The translations under genes and the position numbers were made by a program. From Myxococcota bacterium (GTDB taxonomy: Bacteria; Myxococcota_A; Bradymonadia; UBA7976; UBA1532): a DNA stretch of 64,000 bases. Location: positions 1-64,000 of the forward strand of contig CAUJDF010000008.1 in NCBI GenBank assembly GCA_963169045.1, written 5' to 3'. Shown here piece by piece: positions 17,487 to 26,900 of this stretch. The notes under the pieces were generated by a model. That model made no database searches. It saw nothing but the letters and a program-made list of their open reading frames with translations, and was not told the DNA's origin. The stretch's first letter is position 1. Each line of letters opens with the position of its first letter.

Positions 17487-18629
17487 ATGCGCGCCTACGT
17501 CGTGACGGCGGGCGATGGGGATCCTCTGCGCCGCGTGGCCGGGTTGACGGTGCTCGAGCGGTGCGCGCGCCTGGCGCGGCTCGCCGGCGCCGCGTCCGTC
17601 GAGGTGGTGGAGCCGGACGACGCTCGCCGGGCGCGCCTCGCCGCGGCGCTGCCGGGCCTGACCTTCGCCGCGCGGCTCGCCGACGATCCGTCGCGCCCGC
17701 GCCTTCTGCTCGACGGCACCGTGGTCTTCGGCCGGCAGGTCGCGCGCGCCCTCGCGGCCCACGAGCCGCCGGCGGGCGGCGCGCTCGCGCTGTGCGACGG
17801 CGACGGCGGCCGCCTCGGGGCCTGGCGCGTGGCGCCCGGCGTCGTCCTCGGGCCGATGGGCGGCGTCGTCGGCGCCGTGCGCGACGTGCGCCTCGACGGA
17901 ACGCCCGCCGCCGCGGCCGCCGACGACCCGGCCGCCGAGGCGCTCGTGTGGGCCGCGGGCCGCAAGCCCTTCGACGGCCTCGTCGCGCGCCATCTCAACC
18001 GGCCCGTCTCGCTGGCGATCAGCCGCGTGCTCGTGCACACGCCCGTGACGCCGAACCACGTGACGATCGCCTGCATGGTCCTGGGCCTGATCGGCGCCGC
18101 CTGCATCGCGCGCGGCGGCTACGAGTGGACGCTGCTCGGCGCGCTCCTCTTCCAGCTCAACTCGATCGTGGACGGCGTCGACGGCGAGCTCGCGCGCGTG
18201 AAGCTGGCCGAGTCCCGGCTGGGACAACTGCTCGACAACCTGTGCGACGGGGTCACGCTGCACGCGACGTTCGCCGCGGTGCTCGTGAACGCGGCGCAGG
18301 GCGGGATGGGGCTGGCGGTGGGCTTCGGGGCGGTCGGCCTCGCGCTCAACCTCGCGTTCTTGCTGGCGGTCGGGCGCAAGCTGCGCCGCGTGGGGCGATG
18401 CGACATCCGCGCCCTGACGCGTCCGCTCGGCGGCGACCCGCCCGTCGTCGCGATCGCCGTCCGCCTCGGCTGGATCGTGCTGCGCCGCGACACGCTCACG
18501 TTCCTGGTGCTGCTGCTCGCGGCGGCCGACGCCCTGCCCGTCCTGCTGTACCTCGCGCCGCTCGGCAGCGTGGCCGCGCTCGTCGCCCTCGCGCTGCGTC
18601 TCCCAGCGCCGGCGGTTCACTGCGCCTGA
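17487..18629 (+). CDS. CDP-alcohol phosphatidyltransferase with N-terminal nucleotidyltransferase-like domain
   Basis: Membrane enzyme of 380 residues that transfers a phospho-group from a CDP-alcohol to another alcohol, as in phospholipid or inositol-phosphate synthesis. The hallmark DGVDGELAR...G...D...D motif lies at residues about 229-254 (DGVDGELAR, then GQLLDNLCD), followed by several membrane helices. The first 150 residues (VVTAGDGDPLRRVAGLTVLERCARLA) resemble a sugar-phosphate cytidylyltransferase but lack a clear GxGxRL nucleotide motif, so that domain may be inactive. The architecture recalls bifunctional inositol-phosphate cytidylyltransferase/transferase proteins; the substrate is not proven. 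Its last 13 bases overlap the convergent msrA gene. Confidence 0.85.
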   Translation: MRAYVVTAGDGDPLRRVAGLTVLERCARLARLAGAASVEVVEPDDARRARLAAALPGLTFAARLADDPSRPRLLLDGTVVFGRQVARALAAHEPPAGGALALCDGDGGRLGAWRVAPGVVLGPMGGVVGAVRDVRLDGTPAAAAADDPAAEALVWAAGRKPFDGLVARHLNRPVSLAISRVLVHTPVTPNHVTIACMVLGLIGAACIARGGYEWTLLGALLFQLNSIVDGVDGELARVKLAESRLGQLLDNLCDGVTLHATFAAVLVNAAQGGMGLAVGFGAVGLALNLAFLLAVGRKLRRVGRCDIRALTRPLGGDPPVVAIAVRLGWIVLRRDTLTFLVLLLAAADALPVLLYLAPLGSVAALVALALRLPAPAVHCA

Positions 18630-19267
18630 CCCCAGAGCTGCTTCAGGCGCCGATCGCGCCCGCAGCCCTCGCGGTACGAGTGATAGCGGGTGGGGTTCGT
18701 CCGGTAGAAGTCCTGGTGGTAGTTCTCCGCCGCCCAGAAGGGACCGCGCGGCAACACCTCGGTGACGACCTTCGCGTTCAGCGCCTTCTCGGCGGCGGCC
18801 TTCGTGCGCTCCGCCGCCGCCTTCTCGGCGTCGCCGGCGTAGAAGACGGCGGAGCGGTACTGCGGTCCCCGGTCGCAGAACTGGCCGTCGGCCTGGGTGG
18901 GATCGATGTTGCGCCAGTACACGGCCAGCAGCTGCTCGTAGGTCACCTTCTTCGGGTCGTAGATCACGCGGACGCTCTCGGTGTGTCCGGTGCGGCCGCC
19001 GCTGACCTGGTCGTAGCTCGGCTCGGGCTCCGGGCCGCCGGCGTAGCCGCTGATGGCGGCGACCACGCCCTCGGTCTTCTCGAAGGGGCCCTCCATGCAC
19101 CAGAAGCAGCCGCCGGCGAACACAGCGTCCGCGAGCGCGCCGCTCTTCACCTTCGCCTCGAGGTCGGCAGGCGCGACGTAGCGGGCGTGGCCCTCGCCGG
19201 GCGGACCGCCCGCCGGCGCCCGTGAGCATGCCAGGAGGGCCAGCACGAACACACAGAGCGATGTCAT
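18617..19267 (-). CDS. msrA: Peptide methionine sulfoxide reductase A, lipoprotein form
   Basis: Reduces the S epimer of methionine sulfoxide in damaged proteins. The catalytic signature GGCFWCMEGPFEK (Cys54) and downstream GYAGG, GHTE(S)VRVIYDP and ENYHQDFY blocks are complete. The N-terminus is a signal with lipobox LLAC, so the 216-residue protein is probably anchored in the envelope rather than cytosolic. It lies 17 bases downstream of msrB in the same orientation, giving an envelope repair pair for both sulfoxide epimers. The start at 19267 was chosen for its signal peptide; a GTG two codons earlier is possible. Confidence 0.95.
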   Translation of the reverse strand: MTSLCVFVLALLACSRAPAGGPPGEGHARYVAPADLEAKVKSGALADAVFAGGCFWCMEGPFEKTEGVVAAISGYAGGPEPEPSYDQVSGGRTGHTESVRVIYDPKKVTYEQLLAVYWRNIDPTQADGQFCDRGPQYRSAVFYAGDAEKAAAERTKAAAEKALNAKVVTEVLPRGPFWAAENYHQDFYRTNPTRYHSYREGCGRDRRLKQLWGQAQ

Positions 19268-19284
19268 GCGCACGGCGCGCCCCC

Positions 19285-19776
19285 TCACTTCGCCGGCTCG
19301 AACACGAGCGAGACCGAGTTGATGCAGAAGCGCCTGCCCGTCGGCGGCGGCCCGTCGTCGAACACATGGCCGAGGTGCCCGCCGCAGCGCGCGCAGTGCA
19401 CCTCCTCGCGCTTCATGCCATGGCTGAGGTCGACGTCGCTCTCGACGTGTGCCGCGTGGACGGGCCGCGTGTAGCTCGGCCAGCCGGTGCCCGAGTCGAA
19501 CTTGTCGGCGGACGAGAAGAGCTCGAGGCCGCACGCGGCGCACTTGTAGACGCCCTTCCGGTGGTGGTCCCAGAGGGCGCCCGAGAAGGCGCGCTCCGTC
19601 CCCTGCTCGCGCAGGACCTCGTACTGCTGGGGCGTCAGCAGCTTCTTCCACTCCTCGTTCGAGCGCGTGAGCTTCTCGACCTTCGCCGGCTTCGCGGGCA
19701 GGTCCACGGCGGGCTTCGTTGCCTCCGCTGGCGTGCATCCCAGCGCGAAGATGACGATCAGGCATCGGAACTTCAT
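19285..19776 (-). CDS. msrB: Peptide methionine sulfoxide reductase B, lipoprotein form
   Basis: Reduces the R epimer of methionine sulfoxide. Zinc ligands are in CAAC and CARC, the substrate-binding GTGWPSYTRP and the catalytic Cys in RRFCINSVSL near the C-terminus. The 163-residue protein has a signal ending in lipobox ALGC, so it should share an envelope location with the MsrA encoded just downstream. GGAGGGAGTGCC immediately precedes the ATG as a strong ribosome site. Both genes appear to be one operon transcribed away from the GNAT gene. Confidence 0.95.
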   Translation of the reverse strand: MKFRCLIVIFALGCTPAEATKPAVDLPAKPAKVEKLTRSNEEWKKLLTPQQYEVLREQGTERAFSGALWDHHRKGVYKCAACGLELFSSADKFDSGTGWPSYTRPVHAAHVESDVDLSHGMKREEVHCARCGGHLGHVFDDGPPPTGRRFCINSVSLVFEPAK

Positions 19777-19864
19777 GGCACTCCCTCCGGGCTCTCGGTC
19801 CTTTGTACGCGTCGGGCGGAGAAAACGTTACGTGCGCGGCGGCGGACGGCGCAGAATGCCGGGC

Positions 19865-20917
19865 ATGAGACACTTCGAGATTCGTCCGGTCGAGCCGCAC
19901 GACACGCGCGACGTCTGGTCCCTGCGCACGCGCCCCGAGGTGGCCCGCTGGCTCGGCGGCACGCCCTGGGACGCGCCCGATCCCAAGGCGCACGGCAACG
20001 AGGGCGCCGATCCCGACCGCGTCCACGCCCTCGCCGCCGTGGTCGGCGGCCGCGTCGTCGGCGTGGCGCACCTGACGATCCCGCCGGCGCCGCGCCTGCG
20101 GCACCTCGGTCGGTCGTGGCTCGCCGTCCACCCCGACCACCAGCGCCAGGGCCTCGGCGGCGCGCTGCTCCGCGCGCTGCTCGACGCCGCCGACCGCTGG
20201 CTGAATCTGCTGCGCGTCGAGGTGGAGGTCCACGCCGACAACGAAGTGGCGACGGACTTCTACGCACGGCACGGCTTCGTCGCCGAGGTCCGCCGCGCGC
20301 GCGACGTCGTGCGCGACGGGCGCCTCGTCGACGTCCTGTGCCTCGGGCGCCTCCGGCCTGGCTTCACGCCGCCGGCCGACGTGCTGCGGCCACCGCCGGT
20401 CTGGCCGGCGAAGGGGCGCACGCCGCCGGGGGAGATCGCGATCCGCCCCGCCACCGTCGACGACGCGGCCGGGTACGCCGACCTCTTCCGGGAGGAGTCG
20501 GTGGTGTGGGGCACCCTGCAGGTCCCGACCGCGCCGACGACGCTGTCCCGGCAGCGGCTCGCCGCGCCGAACCGGCCGTATGTGCTCCTCGCCGAGCTCG
20601 GCGGTCGCCTCGCCGGCGACCTCGTGCTCGTGCCGTCCGGTCAGCCGCGCCGCCAGCACGTCACGGGCATCGGCATGGGGGTCGCGCCCGAGTTCCAGGG
20701 CATGGGCGTCGGCGACCGCCTGCTGCGCGCCGCCCTGCACCTCGCCGACGACTGGCTCGGTTGCGCGCGCGTGCAGCTCGAGGTCTACCCCGACAACACA
20801 CGCGCCCGCCGCCTCTACGAGAAGCACGGCTTCGTCGAGGAGGGCGCGCGCCGCCTCGCCGCCTTCCGCGACGGCGCCTACGTCGACTCCGTGGTCATGG
20901 GCCGCTGCCGCCCGTGA
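19865..20917 (+). CDS. Double GNAT-domain N-acetyltransferase
   Basis: Predicted acetyl-CoA-dependent acetyltransferase with two tandem GNAT domains (residues about 3-160 and 190-350). Each holds a motif A acetyl-CoA loop: VHPDHQRQGLGGALL in the first and VAPEFQGMGVGDRLL in the second, and each ends in the family's xNxxAxxxYxxxGF helix (ADNEVATDFYARHGFV; PDNTRARRLYEKHGFV). The two halves are related, pointing to internal duplication. Substrate is unknown. The ATG at 19865 was preferred to one three codons upstream. The stop overlaps the GTG of the following transporter (GTGA), implying coupling. Confidence 0.88.
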   Translation: MRHFEIRPVEPHDTRDVWSLRTRPEVARWLGGTPWDAPDPKAHGNEGADPDRVHALAAVVGGRVVGVAHLTIPPAPRLRHLGRSWLAVHPDHQRQGLGGALLRALLDAADRWLNLLRVEVEVHADNEVATDFYARHGFVAEVRRARDVVRDGRLVDVLCLGRLRPGFTPPADVLRPPPVWPAKGRTPPGEIAIRPATVDDAAGYADLFREESVVWGTLQVPTAPTTLSRQRLAAPNRPYVLLAELGGRLAGDLVLVPSGQPRRQHVTGIGMGVAPEFQGMGVGDRLLRAALHLADDWLGCARVQLEVYPDNTRARRLYEKHGFVEEGARRLAAFRDGAYVDSVVMGRCRP

Positions 20918-22308
20918 AGCCGGTCGCCTGCGCCGTCGTCGCGTCGCTGGCGCTCGCCGCCGGCCTGCTGCCGCTCGACCTCGCCCCCGCCGCCCAGCGC
21001 GCGCTCGTCGTTCTGGTGGCCGCCGGCGGCCTGTGGATGACCGAGGCTCTGCCCATCCCGCTCGTGGCGTTGATGATCCCCGTCCTCGGCGTCGCGCTCG
21101 GGGTCGCGCCGGCGAAGGCGGCGTTCGCCGGGTTCGGCGACCCGATCGTCTTCATGTTCCTGGGGACGTTCCTGCTCACCGACGCCGCGGAGCGCCACGG
21201 GCTGAACGCGCGCCTGGCCCGCTCGGTGCTCTCGTGGCGGCGCGTGCGCGCGCGCCCGGTGCTGCTGCTGTGGGCGGTGGCGGGCATCGGGTGCCTGCTG
21301 TCGGCGTGGGTCAACAACACGGCGACGACGGCGGTGCTGCTGCCGCTCGCGCTGACCGCGGAGCGCTTCGGATCGCGGCGCCTGCTGGTCGCCGTCCTGC
21401 TCATCACCGCGTGGGCGCCCTCGCTGGGCGGCCTCGCGACCCCGGTGGGCACGGCGCCGAACCTCATCGGGCTGCGCCTGCTCGAGCAGGCCACCGGGGC
21501 GCGGCCGTCCTTCGCCGCGTGGTCGGCGATGATGGCGCCGTTGGCGGTCGTCGCGACGGTGATCGCCGCGCTCTGGCTCTCGACGCGGGTGCGCGGCGAC
21601 GGCGACCGGGACGCGCGGACGCCACATGACGCGCCGCCGGGCCCCTGGTCGCGCGCCGAGCGCACGATCGTCCCCGTCTTCTTCGTCGTGGTCCTGCTGT
21701 GGATCACGCCCGGCATCCTGGCGGCGACGCCGCTCAAGGGCGCCGAGTGGGTGCAGGCGTGGCAGCGCCACCTGCCGGAGCCGGTCGTGCCGCTGCTCGG
21801 CGGCCTCGCGCTCTTCCTGTTGCCGAGCGGCGCGCGCCGCGAGCGCATCCTCGACGCCGGCGTCTTCCAGCGCCTCGACTGGGGCACGCTCCTGCTCTTC
21901 GGCGGCGGCCTCTCGCTCGGCGCCATGATGTTCGAGACCGGCCTCGCCCGAGCCATCGGCGAGGCCATCTTCGCCGTCGTCCCCGTCTCGACGACCTTCG
22001 GCGTCGTGGTCGCGTCGACGTTGATGGCGGTCGTCGTCAGCGAGCTCACGAGCAACACCGCCAGCGCCTCGCTCGTCGTGCCGGTCGTGCTCGCGCTGGC
22101 CACCGCCGCCGGCGTCGATCCGGTCAAGCCGGCCCTCGCCGCCACCGTCGGATGCTCGTTCGGCTTCATGCTGCCGGTGTCGACGCCGCCGAACGCGCTC
22201 GTCTACGCGACCGGTCGTCTGACGATGCGCGAGATGGTCGTCCACGGCGCGTTGCTCGACCTGATCGGGGTTCTGCTGGTGTCGGCGTGGGTGACTTTTC
22301 TGGCGTGA
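20914..22308 (+). CDS. DASS/SLC13-type anion:sodium symporter
   Basis: Inner-membrane carrier of about 464 residues with roughly 11-12 hydrophobic segments, of the divalent anion:Na+ symporter family (dicarboxylate, sulfate or phosphate). Conserved family signatures are visible twice, as expected for the inverted repeat fold: WVNNTATTAVLLPL in the first half and ELTSNTASASLVVPV in the second, each with the SNT-like sodium/substrate motif (NNT and SNT), plus PVGTAPN and PVSTPPNA. The start is a GTG overlapping the GNAT stop. Which anion it moves cannot be said from sequence. Confidence 0.88.
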   Translation: MKPVACAVVASLALAAGLLPLDLAPAAQRALVVLVAAGGLWMTEALPIPLVALMIPVLGVALGVAPAKAAFAGFGDPIVFMFLGTFLLTDAAERHGLNARLARSVLSWRRVRARPVLLLWAVAGIGCLLSAWVNNTATTAVLLPLALTAERFGSRRLLVAVLLITAWAPSLGGLATPVGTAPNLIGLRLLEQATGARPSFAAWSAMMAPLAVVATVIAALWLSTRVRGDGDRDARTPHDAPPGPWSRAERTIVPVFFVVVLLWITPGILAATPLKGAEWVQAWQRHLPEPVVPLLGGLALFLLPSGARRERILDAGVFQRLDWGTLLLFGGGLSLGAMMFETGLARAIGEAIFAVVPVSTTFGVVVASTLMAVVVSELTSNTASASLVVPVVLALATAAGVDPVKPALAATVGCSFGFMLPVSTPPNALVYATGRLTMREMVVHGALLDLIGVLLVSAWVTFLA

Positions 22309-22381
22309 TCCCGCGCATTTGGGGATTGTGGCCCGCGACGGACGGTGCCATGTTCGCCGCACATTACACAGGGGGTCCCCA

Positions 22382-23161
22382 ATGTTTGCACAGGCGCAGA
22401 ATCAGATGACGCCGCAGAAGGTATCGGTGGGCGAGCTGCTGAGCGGCTCCATGAGCGCGCTCGGCGCGAACTTCGTCTCGTTCACGCTGGTCACGGCGCT
22501 CGCGACGTCGCCGATGCTGATCTTCCTCGCGTACATGTACGCGACCGTCGAGCCGACGCTCTCGAGCCTGAGCTCGTTCCAGACGACGGCGATCATCGCC
22601 GCGATCGGCGAGATGGCGCTCGCCTTCATCGCCCAGGCGGCGGTCGTCTACGGCACCGTCGAGCACCTCGCCGGCCGCAAGGTGTCCACCGGCGCCTCGC
22701 TGGCCCGCGGCCTCTCGATGGTCGGCCCGGTGCTCGGCGTCGCCATCGCGACCACCCTCTGCGTGGCCGCCGGCCTCGTGGCGCTCGTGATCCCCGGCAT
22801 CATCGTCATGTGCATGTTCTTCGTCGCCGTGCCCGCCGCCGTCGTCGAGCGCATCGGCGTCGGCGAGGCGATGAAGCGCAGCATCGAGCTCACCAAGGGC
22901 TACCGCTGGCACATCTTCGGCGCCGCCTTCGTGATCGGCTTGTTCGAGAACATCGTCACCCGCGTCCTCAGCGGCGTGCTCATCAGCGGCTCGTCGATGG
23001 AGGCGATCGTCTCGGGCCTGCGTACGTTCGGGTACATCACGATCGTCCTCAGCATCTTCTTCGGCGCGTTCCGCGCGGTGCTCAGCGCCGTCGCCTACTC
23101 CAAGCTCCGCCGCAGCCGCGAAGGCGTCGACGCCTACCAGCTCGCCAAGATCTTCGAGTAA
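22382..23161 (+). CDS. Multi-pass membrane protein, YciC/GlpQ-membrane-domain type
   Basis: Integral membrane protein of 259 residues with six or so hydrophobic segments. The layout (short polar N-terminus KVSVGELLSGSMSALGANF, then helices, then VPAAVVERIGVGEAMKRSIELTKGYRWHI; given in parts) matches proteins related to the membrane part of glycerophosphodiester phosphodiesterases and YciC. The AVVxERxGxxxAxxRSxxLTKG block is the family's most conserved cytoplasmic loop. Function is unknown. The ATG at 22382 follows AGGGGG and is preferred to an upstream ATG at 22319. Confidence 0.75.
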   Translation: MFAQAQNQMTPQKVSVGELLSGSMSALGANFVSFTLVTALATSPMLIFLAYMYATVEPTLSSLSSFQTTAIIAAIGEMALAFIAQAAVVYGTVEHLAGRKVSTGASLARGLSMVGPVLGVAIATTLCVAAGLVALVIPGIIVMCMFFVAVPAAVVERIGVGEAMKRSIELTKGYRWHIFGAAFVIGLFENIVTRVLSGVLISGSSMEAIVSGLRTFGYITIVLSIFFGAFRAVLSAVAYSKLRRSREGVDAYQLAKIFE

Positions 23162-23211
23162 CCGCCCACCACCGGTCGCCTGCCGGGCCGACACGCCTCG
23201 AGCGGACGCCG

Positions 23212-23751
23212 TCACTCGCCGTAGGCCACGAGGAACGCGATCGGTCGCTCCCCGTGGCGCGTCACGAGCGCCATCGGGACGAGCCGCAAGCCCAGCTCGA
23301 CGCCGGGCAGGCCGTCGCCCGGCCGCAGGCGGCGCTCCGCGCGCCGCCAGACGGCGAGCGGCACCCGGAACGCGACGATGCCGCCGGGCAGGGCTTCCGC
23401 GGCGGCGATCGTCCGGCCGCCGACACGGACCGCCCGCGGCTCGTCGCGGGCCGACGCGAAGACGACCACGTCGTGGGACGGGTTCCACTCCGCGTCGAGC
23501 GGCCCGCCGCCACCGATGCGCAGCCACCGCTCGAGGCTCGGCGCGAGCGGCGCGGTCGCCAGCCAGCGTCGCCAGACCTCGCTGCCCGGATCGCAGGCAT
23601 CCAGGGCGTGCTTGTCGTCGCACGCGTAGCGCAGGTCCACCTCGCCTGGCGCCAGCGTGGCGAGCGGCGTCGGAAAGCCCGTCTCGGCGCGCGCCGCGCC
23701 CCCACACAGCAGCAGGGCAGCGAGCCATCCGATCGCGGTCCGAGCAGGCAT
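23212..23751 (-). CDS. Small secreted protein of unknown function
   Basis: A 179-residue protein with a clear signal peptide (MPARTAIGWLAALLLCGG, cleavage after ARA). The mature part has two Cys (YACDDKHALDACDPGS) and an otherwise beta-like sequence, ending GERPIAFLVAYGE. No family is recognised. The start at 23751 was chosen because the signal peptide begins there; the frame stays open upstream but reads as low-complexity sequence. It is transcribed divergently from the MopE-repeat lipoprotein with 181 bases between starts. Confidence 0.65.
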   Translation of the reverse strand: MPARTAIGWLAALLLCGGAARAETGFPTPLATLAPGEVDLRYACDDKHALDACDPGSEVWRRWLATAPLAPSLERWLRIGGGGPLDAEWNPSHDVVVFASARDEPRAVRVGGRTIAAAEALPGGIVAFRVPLAVWRRAERRLRPGDGLPGVELGLRLVPMALVTRHGERPIAFLVAYGE

Positions 23752-23932
23752 ACGCGCGAGCGTCGCCCGCGCGCCGGCGGAATGCAATCGGGCGCGCCCA
23801 AGGCGTCGAGATCGGACCGCCATGCCCGAAGAGGAGGGGGTCGTCCCGCATGGGCGCTCGGATGCGCGGGCGACGGCGGCCCGATCCCGCGCCGTTGCCA
23901 CAGCGCCGCGCGGCGGGATACCTTCGGCGTTC

Positions 23933-26900
23933 ATGAGGCATCTCGCCAAGGTGTTCGTGGCGGCGCTGGTCGCCGGCGTGTTCGGCGGCTGTGTGCCGGA
24001 CGTCGCCGACGAGTGCGACGACGACGGCGACTGCCCCGGCGCACGCTGCGGGCCGGCGGGCGTGTGCGTGGCGCCCGACGCCGGCGCGCCCGACGGCGCG
24101 GCGCCCGACGCCGGCGCACCCGACGGGGCGGCGCCCGGCGACGCCGCGCCCCCGCGGGACGGCGCGATGGACGCTCAGGCGCCCGACGCCCGGGTGGCCG
24201 ACGCGGCCCCCGCCGACGCCGCGCCGCGCGCCGACGCGTGCGTCCCGCCGGCGTTCCCCGTGTTCGACGACTGCGACGGGCTCGACGCCGACTGCGACGG
24301 CCGGACCGACGAGGGCGACGGCGCCGAGCCGCCCCTCCGCGGCTGCTTCGACGCGCCGCCGGACCTGGCGGGCCGCGGCCGCTGCCGCGCCGGCGTGCAG
24401 GCCTGCGAGGGCGGTCGCTGGGCCGACTGCCTCGGCGCCGTGCTGCCGGCGATCGAGACGTGCAACGGCGTCGACGACGACTGCGACGACGCCACCGACG
24501 AGGGGCCCGGCGGCGGGACGCTCGTCGAGACCTGCTACGGCGGCCCCGAGGGCACCGCCGACGTCGGCGCGTGCCGGTCTGGCGTGCGCTTCTGCCTCGA
24601 GGGCCGCCCCGAGAACCCGTGCGAGGGCGAGATCCGACCCGGCCGGGAGATCTGCGACGGCGCCGACAACGACTGCGACGACGAGGTCGACGAAGTCGAC
24701 GGCGGGTGCGCCTGCGAGCCCGGCACCGAGCGCCCCTGCTATCCCGGGGCGGCCGGCACCGAGGGCGTCGGGATCTGCACCGGCGGTACCCAGCGGTGCC
24801 GCGACGACGGCTCGGGCTACGACGCCTGCCACGGCGCGGTCGTGCCCGCCGCCGAGACCTGCAACGACGCCGACGACGACTGCGACGGCGCGCTCGACGA
24901 CGTCGAGGGCAAGGGCGCGGTCTGTCGGGTGGGCGTCGGCGCCTGCGCGCGCCAGGGCATCACGATCTGCGGCAACGGCGCGCTCGCCTGCGATGCGAGC
25001 CCGGGGATGCCGACCGCCGAGGTCTGCGACGGCGCCGACAACGACTGCGACGGGCGCGTCGACCAGGGTCCCGACGGCGCGGCGCTGCGCCGTCCGTGCG
25101 ACGAGGGCGCGCCGCCGGACGTCGGCCTCTGTCGCGCCGGTCGGCAGGTGTGTCGCGAGGGGGTCTGGGGCGCCTGCGAGGGCGAGACGCTGCCGGCCGC
25201 GGAGATCTGCGACGGCGCCGACAACGACTGCGACGGCTCGATCGACGAGCTCGACGGCGCGACCTGCGAGTGCGCGTCCGGCGACGAGCGCGACTGCTAC
25301 TCCGGCCCCGACGGAACGGCGGGCAACGGCCCGTGCCGCGGCGGGCGGCAACGCTGCCTCGCGGCGGGCACGTGGGGGCCCTGCGAGGGCGAGGTGACGC
25401 CGCGCTCGGAGGTCTGCAACGGCGTCGACGACGACTGCGACGGCCTCGTCGACGCGGGCGTGGCCGGCACCGGCGTCGCGTGCGCGGTCGGCACGGGCGT
25501 CTGCCGCGCCGAGGGCCTCACGCGCTGTGGCGGCGCCGGCGTGGTGTGCGGGGCGACGCCCGGCGCGCCCGGCCCGGAGGCCTGCGACGGCGAGGACGAC
25601 GACTGCGACGGCGCCACCGACGAGGGCGATCCCGGCGGAGGCGTGGCGTGCGACACCGGCGAGCCCGGCGTCTGCGGCGCCGGCCGTACGCAGTGCGCCG
25701 GCGGGCAGCTGGCCTGCAGCGCGGTGAGCGCGGCGATGGCGGAGCGCTGCAACGGTGCCGACGACGACTGCGACGGCACCTCCGACGAGGGCGCGTCGAG
25801 CGCCTGCGTCGCGCCCCACGCCACCACCGCCTGCGTCGAGGGCCGCTGCCGCATCGGCACCTGCACGGCGCGCTGGTTCGACCTCGACGGGCTCGCCGAA
25901 ACGGGCTGCGAGCGCGGCTGCGATGCGGTCGATCGCGGGGTGGCGGTCGGCGGGTCGTTCGCGGTCGACGTCGACCACCTGCCGGCGATCGCCCTCGGAC
26001 CGCAGCGCTGGGCGGTGGCCTGGGCGGCGCAGGACCACGCCCTCGTCGCGGCGGCCGACGGGCTGCTCGGTCCCCTGTCGGTGCAGGAGGAGGGGCAGCG
26101 CCTCGTCGTCATCGAGACGGACCCGCGGTACGCCCTGGAGCGGCCGGCCATCGCCGCCGTGGGCGACGACTTCACCGTCGCGGCGCTCAAGCACGGGTTG
26201 CTCTCGCGCGAGGCCGAGGCGGTGACGCTGGCGCGCGTCGGCGGCGGCCAGCTCATCGGCGCGGCCGTGGACACGCCCGCGGAGGATCCGGCGGCGCCGG
26301 CGGTCGTCTCGCTCCGCGGGGAGCGGGGCGGCACGTCGACGGCGTTCTACTTCGCCCGCGTGCCCGGTACGCAGCAGCGCGCCCTGTACGCGATCACCGC
26401 GAACTGGTTCGAAGGCGTGCAGGCCCCGCAGGTCGCGCACACCATGATCGGCATGCACCGCGACTACCCCGACGGCGCCTCGCTCCGCCCCGCGGTGATG
26501 GTCGAGGGCGGCCGCTACATCGTCCTGGCGCCGTTCAGCGTCGTCGGCGGCGTCTCGCTGCGGCTGCTCGTCATCGGCGTCGAGCGCGGCGCGCTGCGCG
26601 TCGAGGGCATGGCCGAGCAATTCGCCGGCGTCGGCACGATCGCGGGGCCGGTGGGGGCGGCCCTGCGCGATGGGCAGGGCATCGCCCAGTGGATCCACCA
26701 GGACGGGACGATCGTGAGCCGCGCGGCCTTCGACGTGCGCGACCCGGCGGCGCCGGCCATCGTTGCCGCCGGTTCCTCGGCGGCGGGCGGCACGACCTGG
26801 TACGGGCCGTCGGTGGTGGCGACCGAGCGCGGCTTCGTCGCGTTCGCCACGCGGGCGAACGCCGGCGGGACGCGCGCGGTGTTCCAGGCGGTCGCCGCCG

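Noticed and set aside
24260-25800. Regularly spaced repeats that could suggest a CRISPR array
   Set aside because: Repeats are in frame, encode the CDGxDxDCDG motif, vary in sequence and have coding spacers.
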